A DNA stretch of 34,371 bases from Acidobacteriota bacterium (lineage in GTDB: Bacteria; Acidobacteriota; Terriglobia; Bryobacterales; Bryobacteraceae): NCBI GenBank assembly GCA_016871115.1, contig VFZP01000013.1, positions 1 through 34,371 on the forward strand. Reading direction: 5' to 3'. Under the pieces are notes generated by a model, which did no database searches, was not told the DNA's origin, and saw only the letters and a program-made list of their open reading frames with translations. The position numbers and the translations under genes were made by a program. Shown here piece after piece: positions 1-12,699 of the stretch (the first letter of the stretch is position 1; the number at the start of each line of letters is the position of its first letter).

Positions 1-74
1 CGCCCGGTGCGGGCATCACAGTATCTGGGTCGACCCCTTTCCGCCGCTGCCCCGTCATCTCCGGTCGGCCCGAA

Positions 75-102
75 GATCAAAAAAATACGTTTTTACATGA
101 TC
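75..102. terminator. AT-rich inverted repeat at the 3' end of addA, overlapping its stop codon
   Basis: GATCAaaaaaatacgtttttacaTGATC: GATCA/TGATC arms around A-tract/T-tract; on the minus strand TAA is followed by AAAACGTATTTTTTT. Confidence 0.35.
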
Positions 103-3100
103 GCTAACAAAACGCGCAGCAACCACCCACGCGCGGGCTGTTTTGTGAGCTGAGCGGCCGCGTGGACGTACCAGCGGAGCTGCGTCTCGTAGTGCCGGCG
201 GCGCGAGTGGAAGTCCGCGTCGGTCTTGTAGTCGACGATCTGCCATGACGCGCCGTCGAAGTAAGCGAGGTCCACAATGCCTTCGAGGAGGCGGCCGTCC
301 GCCGCGCGGAAGCGAACCGGCCACTCGCGGTGGACGCGTGGCGCGGCGGCGGCCGCTTGCAGCAGAGGATGCGCGAGCGTGGCGGCCACGGCTTCCGCCG
401 CGGCGGCGCGCTCTTCCTCCGGCGCGCCCATGATGCGGCTCTGCAGTTCCACCTGCGTCTCGACGGTTTCACGCGTGGCGCGGAAATCGATGTCGCGCAT
501 CACCACATGGAGGAGCACTCCGAAATGCGAGCCGAAGGCGCGCGGCGTTGCCGTGTCGCGGCGGGCATCCGCCACGTCCACTGGCAGCACGGCGGGAGGC
601 GGCTCAGTGGCTTCGCTCGGCGAGAAGATTGTGAAAGCCGGTGTGGCTCCGCGTGCGGCGATGGCCTCACGCTGCTCGCGCCACGCTTCGTACGCCGTGA
701 TGCTGGCAGACTCTTCGTCGCCCGCCAACACCTCCTCCTGCCGGAAACCGTAGTTGGCTTCGACGCCCAACTTCAATGCCCCGGGGTCCCACCACACCAA
801 GCGGTGCGCGCCGGCCGAGGGAGTGACCAAGCCGGGCCTCACCGACATCTCTCCGCCCCGGTTCATCTCCGGCGGCCGGCTGAGCACGGAGCTGTCTCCG
901 AAACGCGGGCAGCCATCGGCTTGCGGCTCGGAGCGGCGGAAGGCGCCCTTCTCCGGATACACGGCACGCCACAGCGGCGATAGCCAACTGTCCTGCACTT
1001 CTTCGTCGCCCACCGTGGGCACCACCAGAAGGTCACGCGCACGGGTGGCCGCGACGTACGCCACGCGCACGCCCTCGGCTTGCTCACGCGCCAGTTCGCG
1101 GTCACGATGTGCAAGCAGCGGCCACGGCGTGCATTGCAGCAGGCGCATGGCGCACAGGTGGCGCTCGGAATCCACGTAGCGATCCGGCTCGCGAGGCGAC
1201 AGGTTCGCGGTCATGTCGGCGAGGATCACCACGGGAAACTCCAGGCCCTTGGCGGCATGCACGGTCATCATGCGGACGCCTTCGGAGCCTTCTTCGAGGG
1301 CGGGCGCTTCGGACGACTCGGCCTTTTCCACCTGCGCTTCCAGCATCTCCACAAAGCCACGGAACGAGATGCCGCCTTCGCTTTCATAACCGCGCGCCAC
1401 GTCGGCCACGCGATACACGTTGGCCAGCACCTGTTGGCCACCGGGGCGCAGAGCAAAGCCCGCGTGCGCGCGGGTGAATTCGAGGAGCTGATGCACGGTG
1501 GCCGCCACGGGCCGCCAGTTGCGCTGGCGGTGCAGTTCGCGCAGCAACTCCAAGGCCTGGCGAATCGGCGTGAACTTTGCGTCGAGTTGATCGAGGTCCG
1601 GCAGGTACGGCGACAGCCGCTTGTACAAGAGCCGGAACTCGAGCAGCAATGCATCGGGGATCGCGAACAACGAGCCTTTGAGCGCCGCGAAGACCGAGAG
1701 TTCATCGCCCGGCCACTCCACGGCGGCCAAGGCCGCGCGCAGCGTTTCCACCTCCTCGCGCGCGTGGAACGAACGCGAGCCCACGAGCAGGTGGGGGATG
1801 CCGCGGGCTTCGAGGCTGCGTGTATAGTCGCGCGTGAGGTCACGCCCGAAGCTGGTGAAGCGGCGGAACAGCAAGCAGATGTGGCGCGCGGAGATGGGCG
1901 TGAACGCACCCGTGTCGGGGTCTTCCACCTGCCAGCCGCTTTCGTTGATGAGCCACTCGGCGTAGGCGGCGATCGTGTCCGGCAGGCAGTTGTTGATCTC
2001 GATCTTCGAGAGCCGGAACATGCCATAAGGACGCGGCGCGGGTAGCGCGACGACGGAGGGCTGCCCGGTGAGCGGGGTGCGAACTTCTTCGAGAGGTGAG
2101 TACTCGGCTTGGCCCGCTTCCATGTCGCCCGTCATCTCCGGCGCGAAGGCGGCGTTCACCATTTGCTGAATCGGGTGCACGGAACGGAAGCTGCGAGTGA
2201 GGCGGACCACGCCCACGCCGCGCCCGGCGAGCCGGTCTCGCAGGCCGCGATACAGCACGACGTCCGCGCGGCGGAATTTGTAGATGGACTGCTTGGGGTC
2301 GCCCACGAGGAACAGCTTGCCCGGCACGGGCGTGACGTCGAGCCAGTCATCCGCGGCCGCGGCGTCTGAGCAGAGCAGCAGGAGGAGTTCCGCTTGCACC
2401 GGGTCTGTGTCCTGGAACTCGTCAACGAAGATATGCGAGAAGCGGCGCTGGAGGAACTCGCGCACTTCGCGGTTGTCGCGCACGAGGTCGCGCGCCTTCA
2501 GCAGCAGGTCATGAAAATCGAGGAGCCCCGCCTGGCGCTTGAGTTCTTCGTAACGCTCAACGAGGCCTGACATTTCTTCCCGCAACGCGTGCGCAAGATC
2601 GGCTTCAGACTGCACGCGGAACTGGTCCAGCGCGTACGTCAACTCCTCAGCGCCTTTCGCCTTGATGCGGGTGAGATCGCGCAGGAGCTTGAGGAGCAGC
2701 GCTTCAAGCGTATCGTAGTCACGTGCGCCAACCGCTTCAGACCGCTCGATCCACGCGGCGAGATCCGTGACCACCTGGAACTTCTGGTTCACGCGCGGCG
2801 CCATCTGCCGCACACGCTCGGCCAGTAGGTCCACTTCCGTGGCGCGGTCCCACTCCACGCGATCCCACGGCGTGGGATAGTCGCGCCATTCAATCAACGC
2901 GCGGCCCGCGGACTTCAGCCGGTCCAGCGGGGCTTCCTCGCCGGGCTGCAGCGCGAGGCGGATCAGCGCGCGGCGCAGCCCGGGCGCCGTTTCGTTGAGC
3001 TGCTCCTGGATCCAGGCGCGAAACGCCCGCTCCTGGATCTGGCGGCTTGCGAGTTCGGTGAGTTCGCGGAAGGCCGGATCCACGCGCGCCTCCACCGGGC

Positions 3101-3473
3101 GCTCACGCAGGATCTGTCCGCAGAAGGCGTGGATGGTGCCGATGGACGCTTCTTCGAGATGCGCCAGCGCGCCTTCGAGCGCCGCGCGCCGCTGATCGCT
3201 GTCTTCCTCGGCGCGTGCACGGTCAAGCTCCTGCCGCAGGCGAAGCTTCAACTCGCCGGCGGCTTTGTTGGTGAAGGTGACGGCGGCAATCTTGTCGATG
3301 TCAGCGCCTTCGGCCAGCACAGCCACGATCCGGCGTACCAGTTCCGTCGTCTTGCCCGTGCCCGCGGAGGCCTCCACGATGAGGCTTTCTTGTAGCGATG
3401 TGCGGATGCGCTCACGCGCCGCCGCGTCTTCGTTGTCGCGCGGTACGAGCCGAAGCCCTGCGCCGCTACTCAT
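93..3473 (-). CDS. addA: AddA/RecB-like UvrD-family helicase-nuclease (exonuclease V-type)
   Basis: Walker A EASAGTGKTTELVRR, VTFTNKAAGEL, GTIHAFC, FVDEFQDTDPVQ, VGDPKQSIYKFRRAD, TVHAAKGLEFPVVIL, VAATRARDLL; C-terminal nuclease EGIVDLAYFDG...IVDYKTD...QLRWY. ATG at 3473 overlaps the addB stop. Confidence 0.9.
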   Translation of the reverse strand: MSSGAGLRLVPRDNEDAAARERIRTSLQESLIVEASAGTGKTTELVRRIVAVLAEGADIDKIAAVTFTNKAAGELKLRLRQELDRARAEEDSDQRRAALEGALAHLEEASIGTIHAFCGQILRERPVEARVDPAFRELTELASRQIQERAFRAWIQEQLNETAPGLRRALIRLALQPGEEAPLDRLKSAGRALIEWRDYPTPWDRVEWDRATEVDLLAERVRQMAPRVNQKFQVVTDLAAWIERSEAVGARDYDTLEALLLKLLRDLTRIKAKGAEELTYALDQFRVQSEADLAHALREEMSGLVERYEELKRQAGLLDFHDLLLKARDLVRDNREVREFLQRRFSHIFVDEFQDTDPVQAELLLLLCSDAAAADDWLDVTPVPGKLFLVGDPKQSIYKFRRADVVLYRGLRDRLAGRGVGVVRLTRSFRSVHPIQQMVNAAFAPEMTGDMEAGQAEYSPLEEVRTPLTGQPSVVALPAPRPYGMFRLSKIEINNCLPDTIAAYAEWLINESGWQVEDPDTGAFTPISARHICLLFRRFTSFGRDLTRDYTRSLEARGIPHLLVGSRSFHAREEVETLRAALAAVEWPGDELSVFAALKGSLFAIPDALLLEFRLLYKRLSPYLPDLDQLDAKFTPIRQALELLRELHRQRNWRPVAATVHQLLEFTRAHAGFALRPGGQQVLANVYRVADVARGYESEGGISFRGFVEMLEAQVEKAESSEAPALEEGSEGVRMMTVHAAKGLEFPVVILADMTANLSPREPDRYVDSERHLCAMRLLQCTPWPLLAHRDRELAREQAEGVRVAYVAATRARDLLVVPTVGDEEVQDSWLSPLWRAVYPEKGAFRRSEPQADGCPRFGDSSVLSRPPEMNRGGEMSVRPGLVTPSAGAHRLVWWDPGALKLGVEANYGFRQEEVLAGDEESASITAYEAWREQREAIAARGATPAFTIFSPSEATEPPPAVLPVDVADARRDTATPRAFGSHFGVLLHVVMRDIDFRATRETVETQVELQSRIMGAPEEERAAAAEAVAATLAHPLLQAAAAAPRVHREWPVRFRAADGRLLEGIVDLAYFDGASWQIVDYKTDADFHSRRRHYETQLRWYVHAAAQLTKQPARGWLLRVLLAIM

Positions 3474-6400
3474 GGCAACCCTCGCAGGCGATTCAATGCG
3501 TCCAACCGCTCCGCCGGTTTGCGCCGCAAGCGCTCTTCTTCGCGCGGGCCGCACACACGCTCGTAGTCACACATCGTGCACGCTTCGCGCGCGGGGGCGG
3601 CCGGCAAGAACCCTTGCGCGAGCGCTTCGTCGATTCCCTCCAGCACCTGCTCCAGATGCTGCCGGGCGATCGGCTTCACCGGCACGCTGTATTCCTTGTA
3701 GCCGCCACGCTGCGTGCAATAAAACAGACGCCCCATGGAAACGGGCTGTCCCAGCATCTGCCCGGCGGCCAGCGAATACAGCAGCGGCTGCAAAACCGCG
3801 CCGCCGCCCACCGCCATTGGAGCTTTGTCGAGGGGGCGGCCTGTCTTGTGATCCGTGATGCGAATCAGGCCTGACTCGCGGTGGCGCTCCACCAGATCGA
3901 TCGATCCGCGGAGCCGCACGCCTGCCATCGGCGCCACATCTTCGGCGCGCGAAGCATCGTCACGCGAGCCGCCGCGTTCTTTCAACCCGAAGCCCAGCTC
4001 AAAGTGAACCGGCGTCCATTCGTCGTCAATGGTGGCCACGTGCCGCGCCCATGTGCGCAGATCGGTGCGCAGGTCTTCGATCTCGCTCACCCACACGCGG
4101 TCAATCGCGGGCGCCAGCTTCTCGCGCCACTGCTCGGCTACCTGATTCAACGCGCGGTCTGCATGCTCCAGCGCGGGGGCGAGCCGCGAACGGTCCAGCG
4201 GCAAAAGACCTTCGTGCTTCATCGCCTGGAAGAACGTGAACTGCGCTTCGTGGAACAACGCGCCGCGCGTCAACGGGTCCAGTTGCTCCAACGCGGCAAT
4301 GCCGTCGCGTTCGCGAAGCCCGTGCACGGCCTGCAGAAAGAAACGATACGGGCACGAAGCATACTGCTGCAGCGAGGTGGCCGAATAGACGCGGGCGCTC
4401 AAACGGTGGGCCTCCAGCAAACCCGCCGTGGGCGCGTCTTTGCTCGCCACCAATCCATCCGCCCATGACCAGGCGTTCTTCCAACGCAACCACCGCGTGC
4501 GCAGCGAACGCGCCAAGTGGGTGTTGACCGCCAGCAGATACCGCCCCACGCCGCGACGGCGTTCCGGCGGCAAGTCTTCAAACTGCCGCAACGACGCAAT
4601 ATCGTATTCGGTATCGTCAATGGCCTCGCGTGGATCCGCCGGCGCGGGCCATCCCAAACGCGACGGCGCGGCCTTGGCGGCGCGCTCCTGAAACTTGCGC
4701 AACTCCGGCAATGCGCCTTCGGCAGCACGCACCACTTCCAGCGCATAAAACGACGGCACGCGCGGGCGCGATTGCGCGGTATCCATGCGCGGATAGGACA
4801 CCACCAGTTGCTGCTCGGCGGCACCTGCCGCGACGGCTAACAGGAGCCGCTCGCGCGCCACTAGTTGATCGCGCCCGGGCAGCGGATGCGGCAAGGCGCG
4901 GCGGTAATGATCCAGTAACAGCGGATCCTCGTACGCTTTGCGCGGAAAGACTCCCTCGGTAAGGCCCGGGAGAAACACGACGTCGAACCGGTGCGCGCGG
5001 GCCTCCTCAATCGTGCCGCAGAACACCGCGCCATATCGCCGCGACGGTGGGTCGGCGCGCAAGAAGCGCAGGCGATCCTGCAACACGCCGTACACTTCAT
5101 CCAGCGTCGCGGGGCCCACTTCGCCCATCGGCCGCAGTTCATTTAGTACGGCCAGCACGGCTTCCGGCGCGCGCAGCGTCGTCTCGGCGAGTTCGATTAG
5201 TGCCGTCAGCCACTCGGTCCACTTTGCGCGGCGAGGCAAGGCGTCCAACAGCCCGATCACCGGCAGCGCGAAGCCTCTCAACGCGCTGAGTTGCTCCAGC
5301 CGGCGTGATGTGCCCTCGCTCTCGGCGCTGCTCAGTTGTAGCTTCAACTCTTCCTCGTAACCGTCAATGCGGCGCTCCCAACGCGCGCGCCCGCCCACCA
5401 CGGCGGCATCCACCAGCAACTGCTCCCAGCCGCGCGGCGCGGTGATCACCGGGCCCGGTCCAGCAGCCTCGCCCTGCGGCGACTCACCCGTGTCGGCGTC
5501 CGGTTGGAAGCCTGCCAGCAGTTCGTCCTGCGGCGGCGTGAAACCACGTTCCACACGCACCGGGCCGCCGCCGGCATCGAGATCCGGCACCTGCGCCAGC
5601 GATAGATACTCAGCAAAGCGCGACGCTGAACAATCTTCCGCCGCGCATTGCAGCAGCGCCAGAAACGCACGGCCTGCCGGATCCGGACGCGCGGACCCAC
5701 GCGGAAAAAACGCCGGAATGCCAGCCCGGCGCAACGCGTCCTCGAGCAACGGCTGATACTTCTCCGGGTTGCGCATCAGTGCGGCCATCGCGTCGAACGG
5801 CAGTCCTGCTGCCGCGAGCTTCTGGATGCGGCGCGAGATCTCCACACACTCCAGGCCCTCGCCCGGCGCCGAGAACACTGCCAACGAGTCATCCACCGGT
5901 GCGGCTTCGAGGTGTGTTTCAAACACCTGCCGCCGCAGGCGCGCCAGAGTTTTCTCTTCCCGCGCATCGCCGTCCACTGCGCCGATTTCAGCCGCTACGC
6001 CGAGCGCCGCTTCCAGATGCTTGCGCGATTCTTCGTCCGCCTCGAGCGTCACGGCCAGTACCGCGGGCGAGCGCTGTACGAACGCCGCCACCAACTCGCG
6101 TTGCCTGGCAGACCGCACAGCCACGTCGAGCATCAGCACCGGCAATCCCAGGACGCGGTGCGTGCCATCGCCGGCGGCCTTCAGCGCGAGGCCGTAGAGC
6201 GTGGCTTGATCAGAGAGAGACTGCTGCTGCAGTTGCGCCGCGAAGTCCAGGTGCAGCCGCGCAAGATCCGCCCCGGGCGCGCCGGTGGCGGCGAGTTCGG
6301 CGGCCCCCACGTTCTCCATGCGCAGCTCGGTGAGCGTGCGTGCCGCCGCGCGCACAAAGCCCGGCGTATCGGCGACGGGGTGGAAATAGGGTAAGCGCCG

Positions 6401-6700
6401 GCTCGCGCGCAACTCATGCACCACGCGCGCCACCAGCGCTTCGAGCCCCAGCATGCTGACCGGAGCCAGCCCCCAGCGCGCGAGTTCGGGAGAAGCAAGC
6501 TGCGCGGCGAGGTGCGACAGCGTGAGCGTATGGACGCCGAGGAGCCCTTCGCCGCACACTTTGCGAAGAAGATCGTCCGCCGCGCTGCGCGATGGAGCCA
6601 GCACCAGCATTTCCGATGCGCCGCCGCGATGCGCCTCCAGAAACGCGGCCGCTTCGGCATGCATGGCCGCGGCGGCCGGAAAGCGAACGAGCCGCGTCAC
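3470..6700 (-). CDS. addB: AddB-like subunit with PD-(D/E)XK nuclease and probable Fe-S cysteines
   Basis: 1076 aa; SCPYRFF, GSIDLVERH...ITDHKTGRPL, Cys tail EACTMCDYERVC; directly upstream of addA; GTG start at 6700. Confidence 0.82.
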   Translation of the reverse strand: MTRLVRFPAAAAMHAEAAAFLEAHRGGASEMLVLAPSRSAADDLLRKVCGEGLLGVHTLTLSHLAAQLASPELARWGLAPVSMLGLEALVARVVHELRASRRLPYFHPVADTPGFVRAAARTLTELRMENVGAAELAATGAPGADLARLHLDFAAQLQQQSLSDQATLYGLALKAAGDGTHRVLGLPVLMLDVAVRSARQRELVAAFVQRSPAVLAVTLEADEESRKHLEAALGVAAEIGAVDGDAREEKTLARLRRQVFETHLEAAPVDDSLAVFSAPGEGLECVEISRRIQKLAAAGLPFDAMAALMRNPEKYQPLLEDALRRAGIPAFFPRGSARPDPAGRAFLALLQCAAEDCSASRFAEYLSLAQVPDLDAGGGPVRVERGFTPPQDELLAGFQPDADTGESPQGEAAGPGPVITAPRGWEQLLVDAAVVGGRARWERRIDGYEEELKLQLSSAESEGTSRRLEQLSALRGFALPVIGLLDALPRRAKWTEWLTALIELAETTLRAPEAVLAVLNELRPMGEVGPATLDEVYGVLQDRLRFLRADPPSRRYGAVFCGTIEEARAHRFDVVFLPGLTEGVFPRKAYEDPLLLDHYRRALPHPLPGRDQLVARERLLLAVAAGAAEQQLVVSYPRMDTAQSRPRVPSFYALEVVRAAEGALPELRKFQERAAKAAPSRLGWPAPADPREAIDDTEYDIASLRQFEDLPPERRRGVGRYLLAVNTHLARSLRTRWLRWKNAWSWADGLVASKDAPTAGLLEAHRLSARVYSATSLQQYASCPYRFFLQAVHGLRERDGIAALEQLDPLTRGALFHEAQFTFFQAMKHEGLLPLDRSRLAPALEHADRALNQVAEQWREKLAPAIDRVWVSEIEDLRTDLRTWARHVATIDDEWTPVHFELGFGLKERGGSRDDASRAEDVAPMAGVRLRGSIDLVERHRESGLIRITDHKTGRPLDKAPMAVGGGAVLQPLLYSLAAGQMLGQPVSMGRLFYCTQRGGYKEYSVPVKPIARQHLEQVLEGIDEALAQGFLPAAPAREACTMCDYERVCGPREEERLRRKPAERLDALNRLRGLP

Positions 6701-7572
6701 GCCTTCTTGCGGGGTTTCCGCGCGGGCGCGGCATCGTTGGTGCCGGTTAGCAGCAATTGTTGTTCGGGCTCGGCCTGATCGGAGTCTGCCCCCGCGGCGG
6801 CGGGCTTCTTGAAGGCCGCCAGACTGGTCTTCAGGGCTTCCATGATGTCGATCACCGGCGCGAGTTCCTGCGCGGCGGGTGGCGCCACCACATCCTGATC
6901 CTTCACCTCGGACTCAATCATGTTCTTCAGCGACTCGCGGTAGGTGTCCTTATACTTCTCCGGCTCGAAGTGTCCGCCCAGCGCCATCACCAGACTCTTG
7001 GCCATCAGCAGTTCTTTGTCCTGGACCATTCCGGTGTTGACGCGGAACTCGTCAATGGCGCGCACTTCGTCCTGGTAGTACATGGTGTGCAGCAGGATGC
7101 CGTGGCGGCCCGGGCGCAGCACTACCGTGTGCTCGCGGTTGTGCATGGTAATCTTGGCCAGCGCAAATTGTCCGGAGTCGTTCATCGCCGCATACAACAG
7201 CGTGTAGGCCTTTTCGCCCGCTTCGTCCGGCTGCAGGTAGTAGCTGCTTTCGAGGTACACCGGGTCGAGTTCAGACGCGGGCACGAACTCGAGGATTTCC
7301 ATCACTTTTGCCGTTTTCGGCTGGATCTTCTTGATGTCCTCTTTCTCGATGATGACGTAGCGGTCTTTCTCATACTCGAAGCCCTTGACGAGTTCGCTAC
7401 GCGGCACCGGTTTGTCCGTACTGGCGGAGAAAAGCACCTGCTTGACGCGCGAGTGGTCCGCCTTGTGGAGTTGATTGAAGCTTACGGTTTCCGGCCGCGC
7501 GGCGACGGTCATCTTCACGGGAATGGAGACCATGCCGAACGTGATATGACCTTTCCAATTAGTCGCTGCCAT
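6697..7572 (-). CDS. ku: Ku protein, bacterial NHEJ
   Basis: WKGHITFGMVSIPVKMTVAARPETVSFNQLHKADHSRVKQVLFSASTDKPVPRSELVKGFEYEKDRYVIIEKEDI; basic C-terminal tail RKPRKKA. Confidence 0.95.
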   Translation of the reverse strand: MAATNWKGHITFGMVSIPVKMTVAARPETVSFNQLHKADHSRVKQVLFSASTDKPVPRSELVKGFEYEKDRYVIIEKEDIKKIQPKTAKVMEILEFVPASELDPVYLESSYYLQPDEAGEKAYTLLYAAMNDSGQFALAKITMHNREHTVVLRPGRHGILLHTMYYQDEVRAIDEFRVNTGMVQDKELLMAKSLVMALGGHFEPEKYKDTYRESLKNMIESEVKDQDVVAPPAAQELAPVIDIMEALKTSLAAFKKPAAAGADSDQAEPEQQLLLTGTNDAAPARKPRKKA

Positions 7573-7711
7573 TCTCGTTTCATAGCACTAACTGCGCTGC
7601 GCCCGCAACTACGAGATCCGCCCGCGGCCTTCAAGCCCGTGGTTTGACCGCCGGCCCGCGAATAGGTTGCACTTCTCCCGGCGGGCGCACCTTCGGTTTT
7701 TCCGAACACCG

Positions 7712-7957
7712 CTATAACCAGGCGTTCACTTCGGCGGAATGAAAGCGCCACTGTCCCATCGCCTTGAACCCAGGCAATCCTTCGACGCCGTGCGAATCCT
7801 CGTGCAGCCGCGCCCAGCGAGTCACTGTGCCGGCCGACATACGCAGCCAGCGCGCCACGTCCGCCGCGGTGAGCGCGCCTTCGCGCTGCGCAATCAGCGT
7901 TACGACTTTACCGTTCCGCCGCCAGAACCACGCTGCCGCCGCCGCTGCCTTGGCCAT
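7712..7957 (-). CDS. Small helix-turn-helix (excisionase/HTH_17-like) protein
   Basis: LTAADVARWLRMSAGTVTRWARLHED...GLPGFKAMGQWRFHSAEVNAWL; likely start ATG at 7957. Confidence 0.7.
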   Translation of the reverse strand: MAKAAAAAAWFWRRNGKVVTLIAQREGALTAADVARWLRMSAGTVTRWARLHEDSHGVEGLPGFKAMGQWRFHSAEVNAWL

Positions 7958-7965
7958 GTCTGTTC

Positions 7966-8629
7966 CTATCTCGTGATCCGCAGATTTGCGAAATGCGCTT
8001 CGGTTCCGGGTCCGATCCAAAGAGCCACCGCGCCTTTGGCGCCCGGGCCCAGCTTGAGATCATTGACGACCAGCGTGGGTTGGGCGTTGCCATGCACGTA
8101 CAAGCGCGCCTGTTCGCCTTGCACGGCGATGCGCACCTTGGTCCACGCCCCTGGCTCGAGATCCACATACGACTCATACTTCTCCGGCGTTTCCTTGCGC
8201 GACCGCGCCCAGGGATACTCGGGAAAAGAGATGTACTGCACCGAGTGATTGCGCCTTCCCTGGTCTTCCGCCCGGCCGTTGGCGGGCCGCAGATAGATGC
8301 ATTCGAACTTCGACACGTCGGGCGCCACGCGAAAGGCGACACCCACAAAGCCGCACGCCTGTCCGGATGCACCGGCGCCGGGACGCCCCGCCAGATCGAT
8401 CTCAATGACGCCGTTGGTGAAGTCCTCGGTGCCGCCGATCAGCACCAGCTTGTCTTCGCTCTCCCGCGGACTCCGGCGTCACGCACAGCCCCGCACGGCC
8501 TTGATGAACCGCGGCGGCAATGGCTGTCTGGTGTGCCTTGAGTCCGTCCGGACCGTCCAGCGAGCGCGACAACGTCGTCTGCGCTGAGAGGGCGGCGGTA
8601 CACAGCAATACGACTCCTGTCAGCTTCAT
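7966..8629 (-). pseudogene. Secreted DUF1080/LamG-like protein, frameshifted
   Basis: Signal peptide MKLTGVVLLCTAALSAQ in ORF 8402..8629; continuation ESEDKLVLIGGTEDFTNGVIEIDLAGRPG...LRITR lies in another frame (ORF 7966..8445). Confidence 0.6.
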
Positions 8630-8630
8630 C

Positions 8631-9236
8631 CTAATACTCCAGTTTCCCGCGATACACGAGGTCTTTCACTTTGAATTCCGCTTCAGCGAACGGCCTGGGA
8701 TTGCCGGGCACATACAGCAAGACGTGGAGCGTGTGCACTCCTTCGAGCGGCAGCCGTGGAAACAGAATGCGCAGATACGGATCGCTCGGCGTGGGCGGAA
8801 AATGCCCCATCGGGAAAATCTTCTTGCGGCCGCCCACGCGGATATAGCACTCTTTCTCCATCTGCTTCAATTCGCGCGATTCGCTGAAGGCGGTCAGATT
8901 CGCCACGCGCGTGGCCACCACGATACGCTTGCCCGGATTCTGGGAAATGTAGGTGAAGTAGTCGTCCTCGTCCGCCCGCGCCTCGGCTTGGCCTTCCGCC
9001 GCCCCGCGCGTGCGCAACTGCAGTTCGGCGTCGCGCATGGGACTGGCTGAGGCCAGAAAAACCGGCGAGGCCGAGTTGAGCGCGGTGGCGCCCCAGGGCG
9101 AGAGGGTGAAGATGGACTCGATTTCCTCGCGGGTCCACTGTGCCGGTGGTTTGGACTCCCAGAACGGCGCCTGGGCCGCAGTGGCAGCCGTAACCGCACT
9201 CAGCACAGCGGCGGCGATGGCGCGGCGGCGAGTCAC
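8631..9236 (-). CDS. Secreted hypothetical protein (WESKP..W..EE...SPW pattern)
   Basis: MTRRRAIAAAVLSAVTAATAAQAPFWESKPPAQWTREEIESIFTLSPWG; GTG start at 9236. Confidence 0.65.
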   Translation of the reverse strand: MTRRRAIAAAVLSAVTAATAAQAPFWESKPPAQWTREEIESIFTLSPWGATALNSASPVFLASASPMRDAELQLRTRGAAEGQAEARADEDDYFTYISQNPGKRIVVATRVANLTAFSESRELKQMEKECYIRVGGRKKIFPMGHFPPTPSDPYLRILFPRLPLEGVHTLHVLLYVPGNPRPFAEAEFKVKDLVYRGKLEY

Positions 9237-9243
9237 CCTACTG

Positions 9244-9531
9244 TCATACCAGCCATTCAATCCCGGCGCTGATGAGCATGCCGCCCAACTCGGCCGCGGC
9301 ATCCCGTTCCACGGCGTTGAGTACCTGCTCGGCCAACTGGCGCGAGGCCGATACCGTCACGGCAGCCACCAGCGCCGACTGCCAGACGTCCTGATAGTCA
9401 ATCTCGGCAATCGCGATGTTGTGGCGGTGGGCCAGCCTGTCTTTCAGGCTCTTCACCACGTGGCGCTTTCCCTTGAGCGAACGGGCGTGCTCAATATGGA
9501 GTTCCATGGTGAGCACGCCGAATGCGGGCAT
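9244..9531 (-). CDS. DUF503 (YlxP-like) protein
   Basis: MELHIEHARSLKGKRHVVKSLKDRLAHRHNIAIAEIDYQDVWQSALVAAVTVS; immediately downstream of infB, a known context. Confidence 0.9.
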   Translation of the reverse strand: MPAFGVLTMELHIEHARSLKGKRHVVKSLKDRLAHRHNIAIAEIDYQDVWQSALVAAVTVSASRQLAEQVLNAVERDAAAELGGMLISAGIEWLV

Positions 9532-9543
9532 GACAATAGATTC

Positions 9544-12669
<3,126 letters not shown>

Positions 12670-12699
12670 AGTATTCAGGCTCGTCTCTGTAAAAGACGC

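Noticed and set aside
1080-2045. 321-aa plus-strand ORF opposite addA
   Set aside because: Antisense shadow; addA helicase motifs lie on the other strand
7692-7706. TTCGGTTTTTCCGAA hairpin between ku and the HTH gene as terminator
   Set aside because: 5-bp stem and no T-tract following it on either strand
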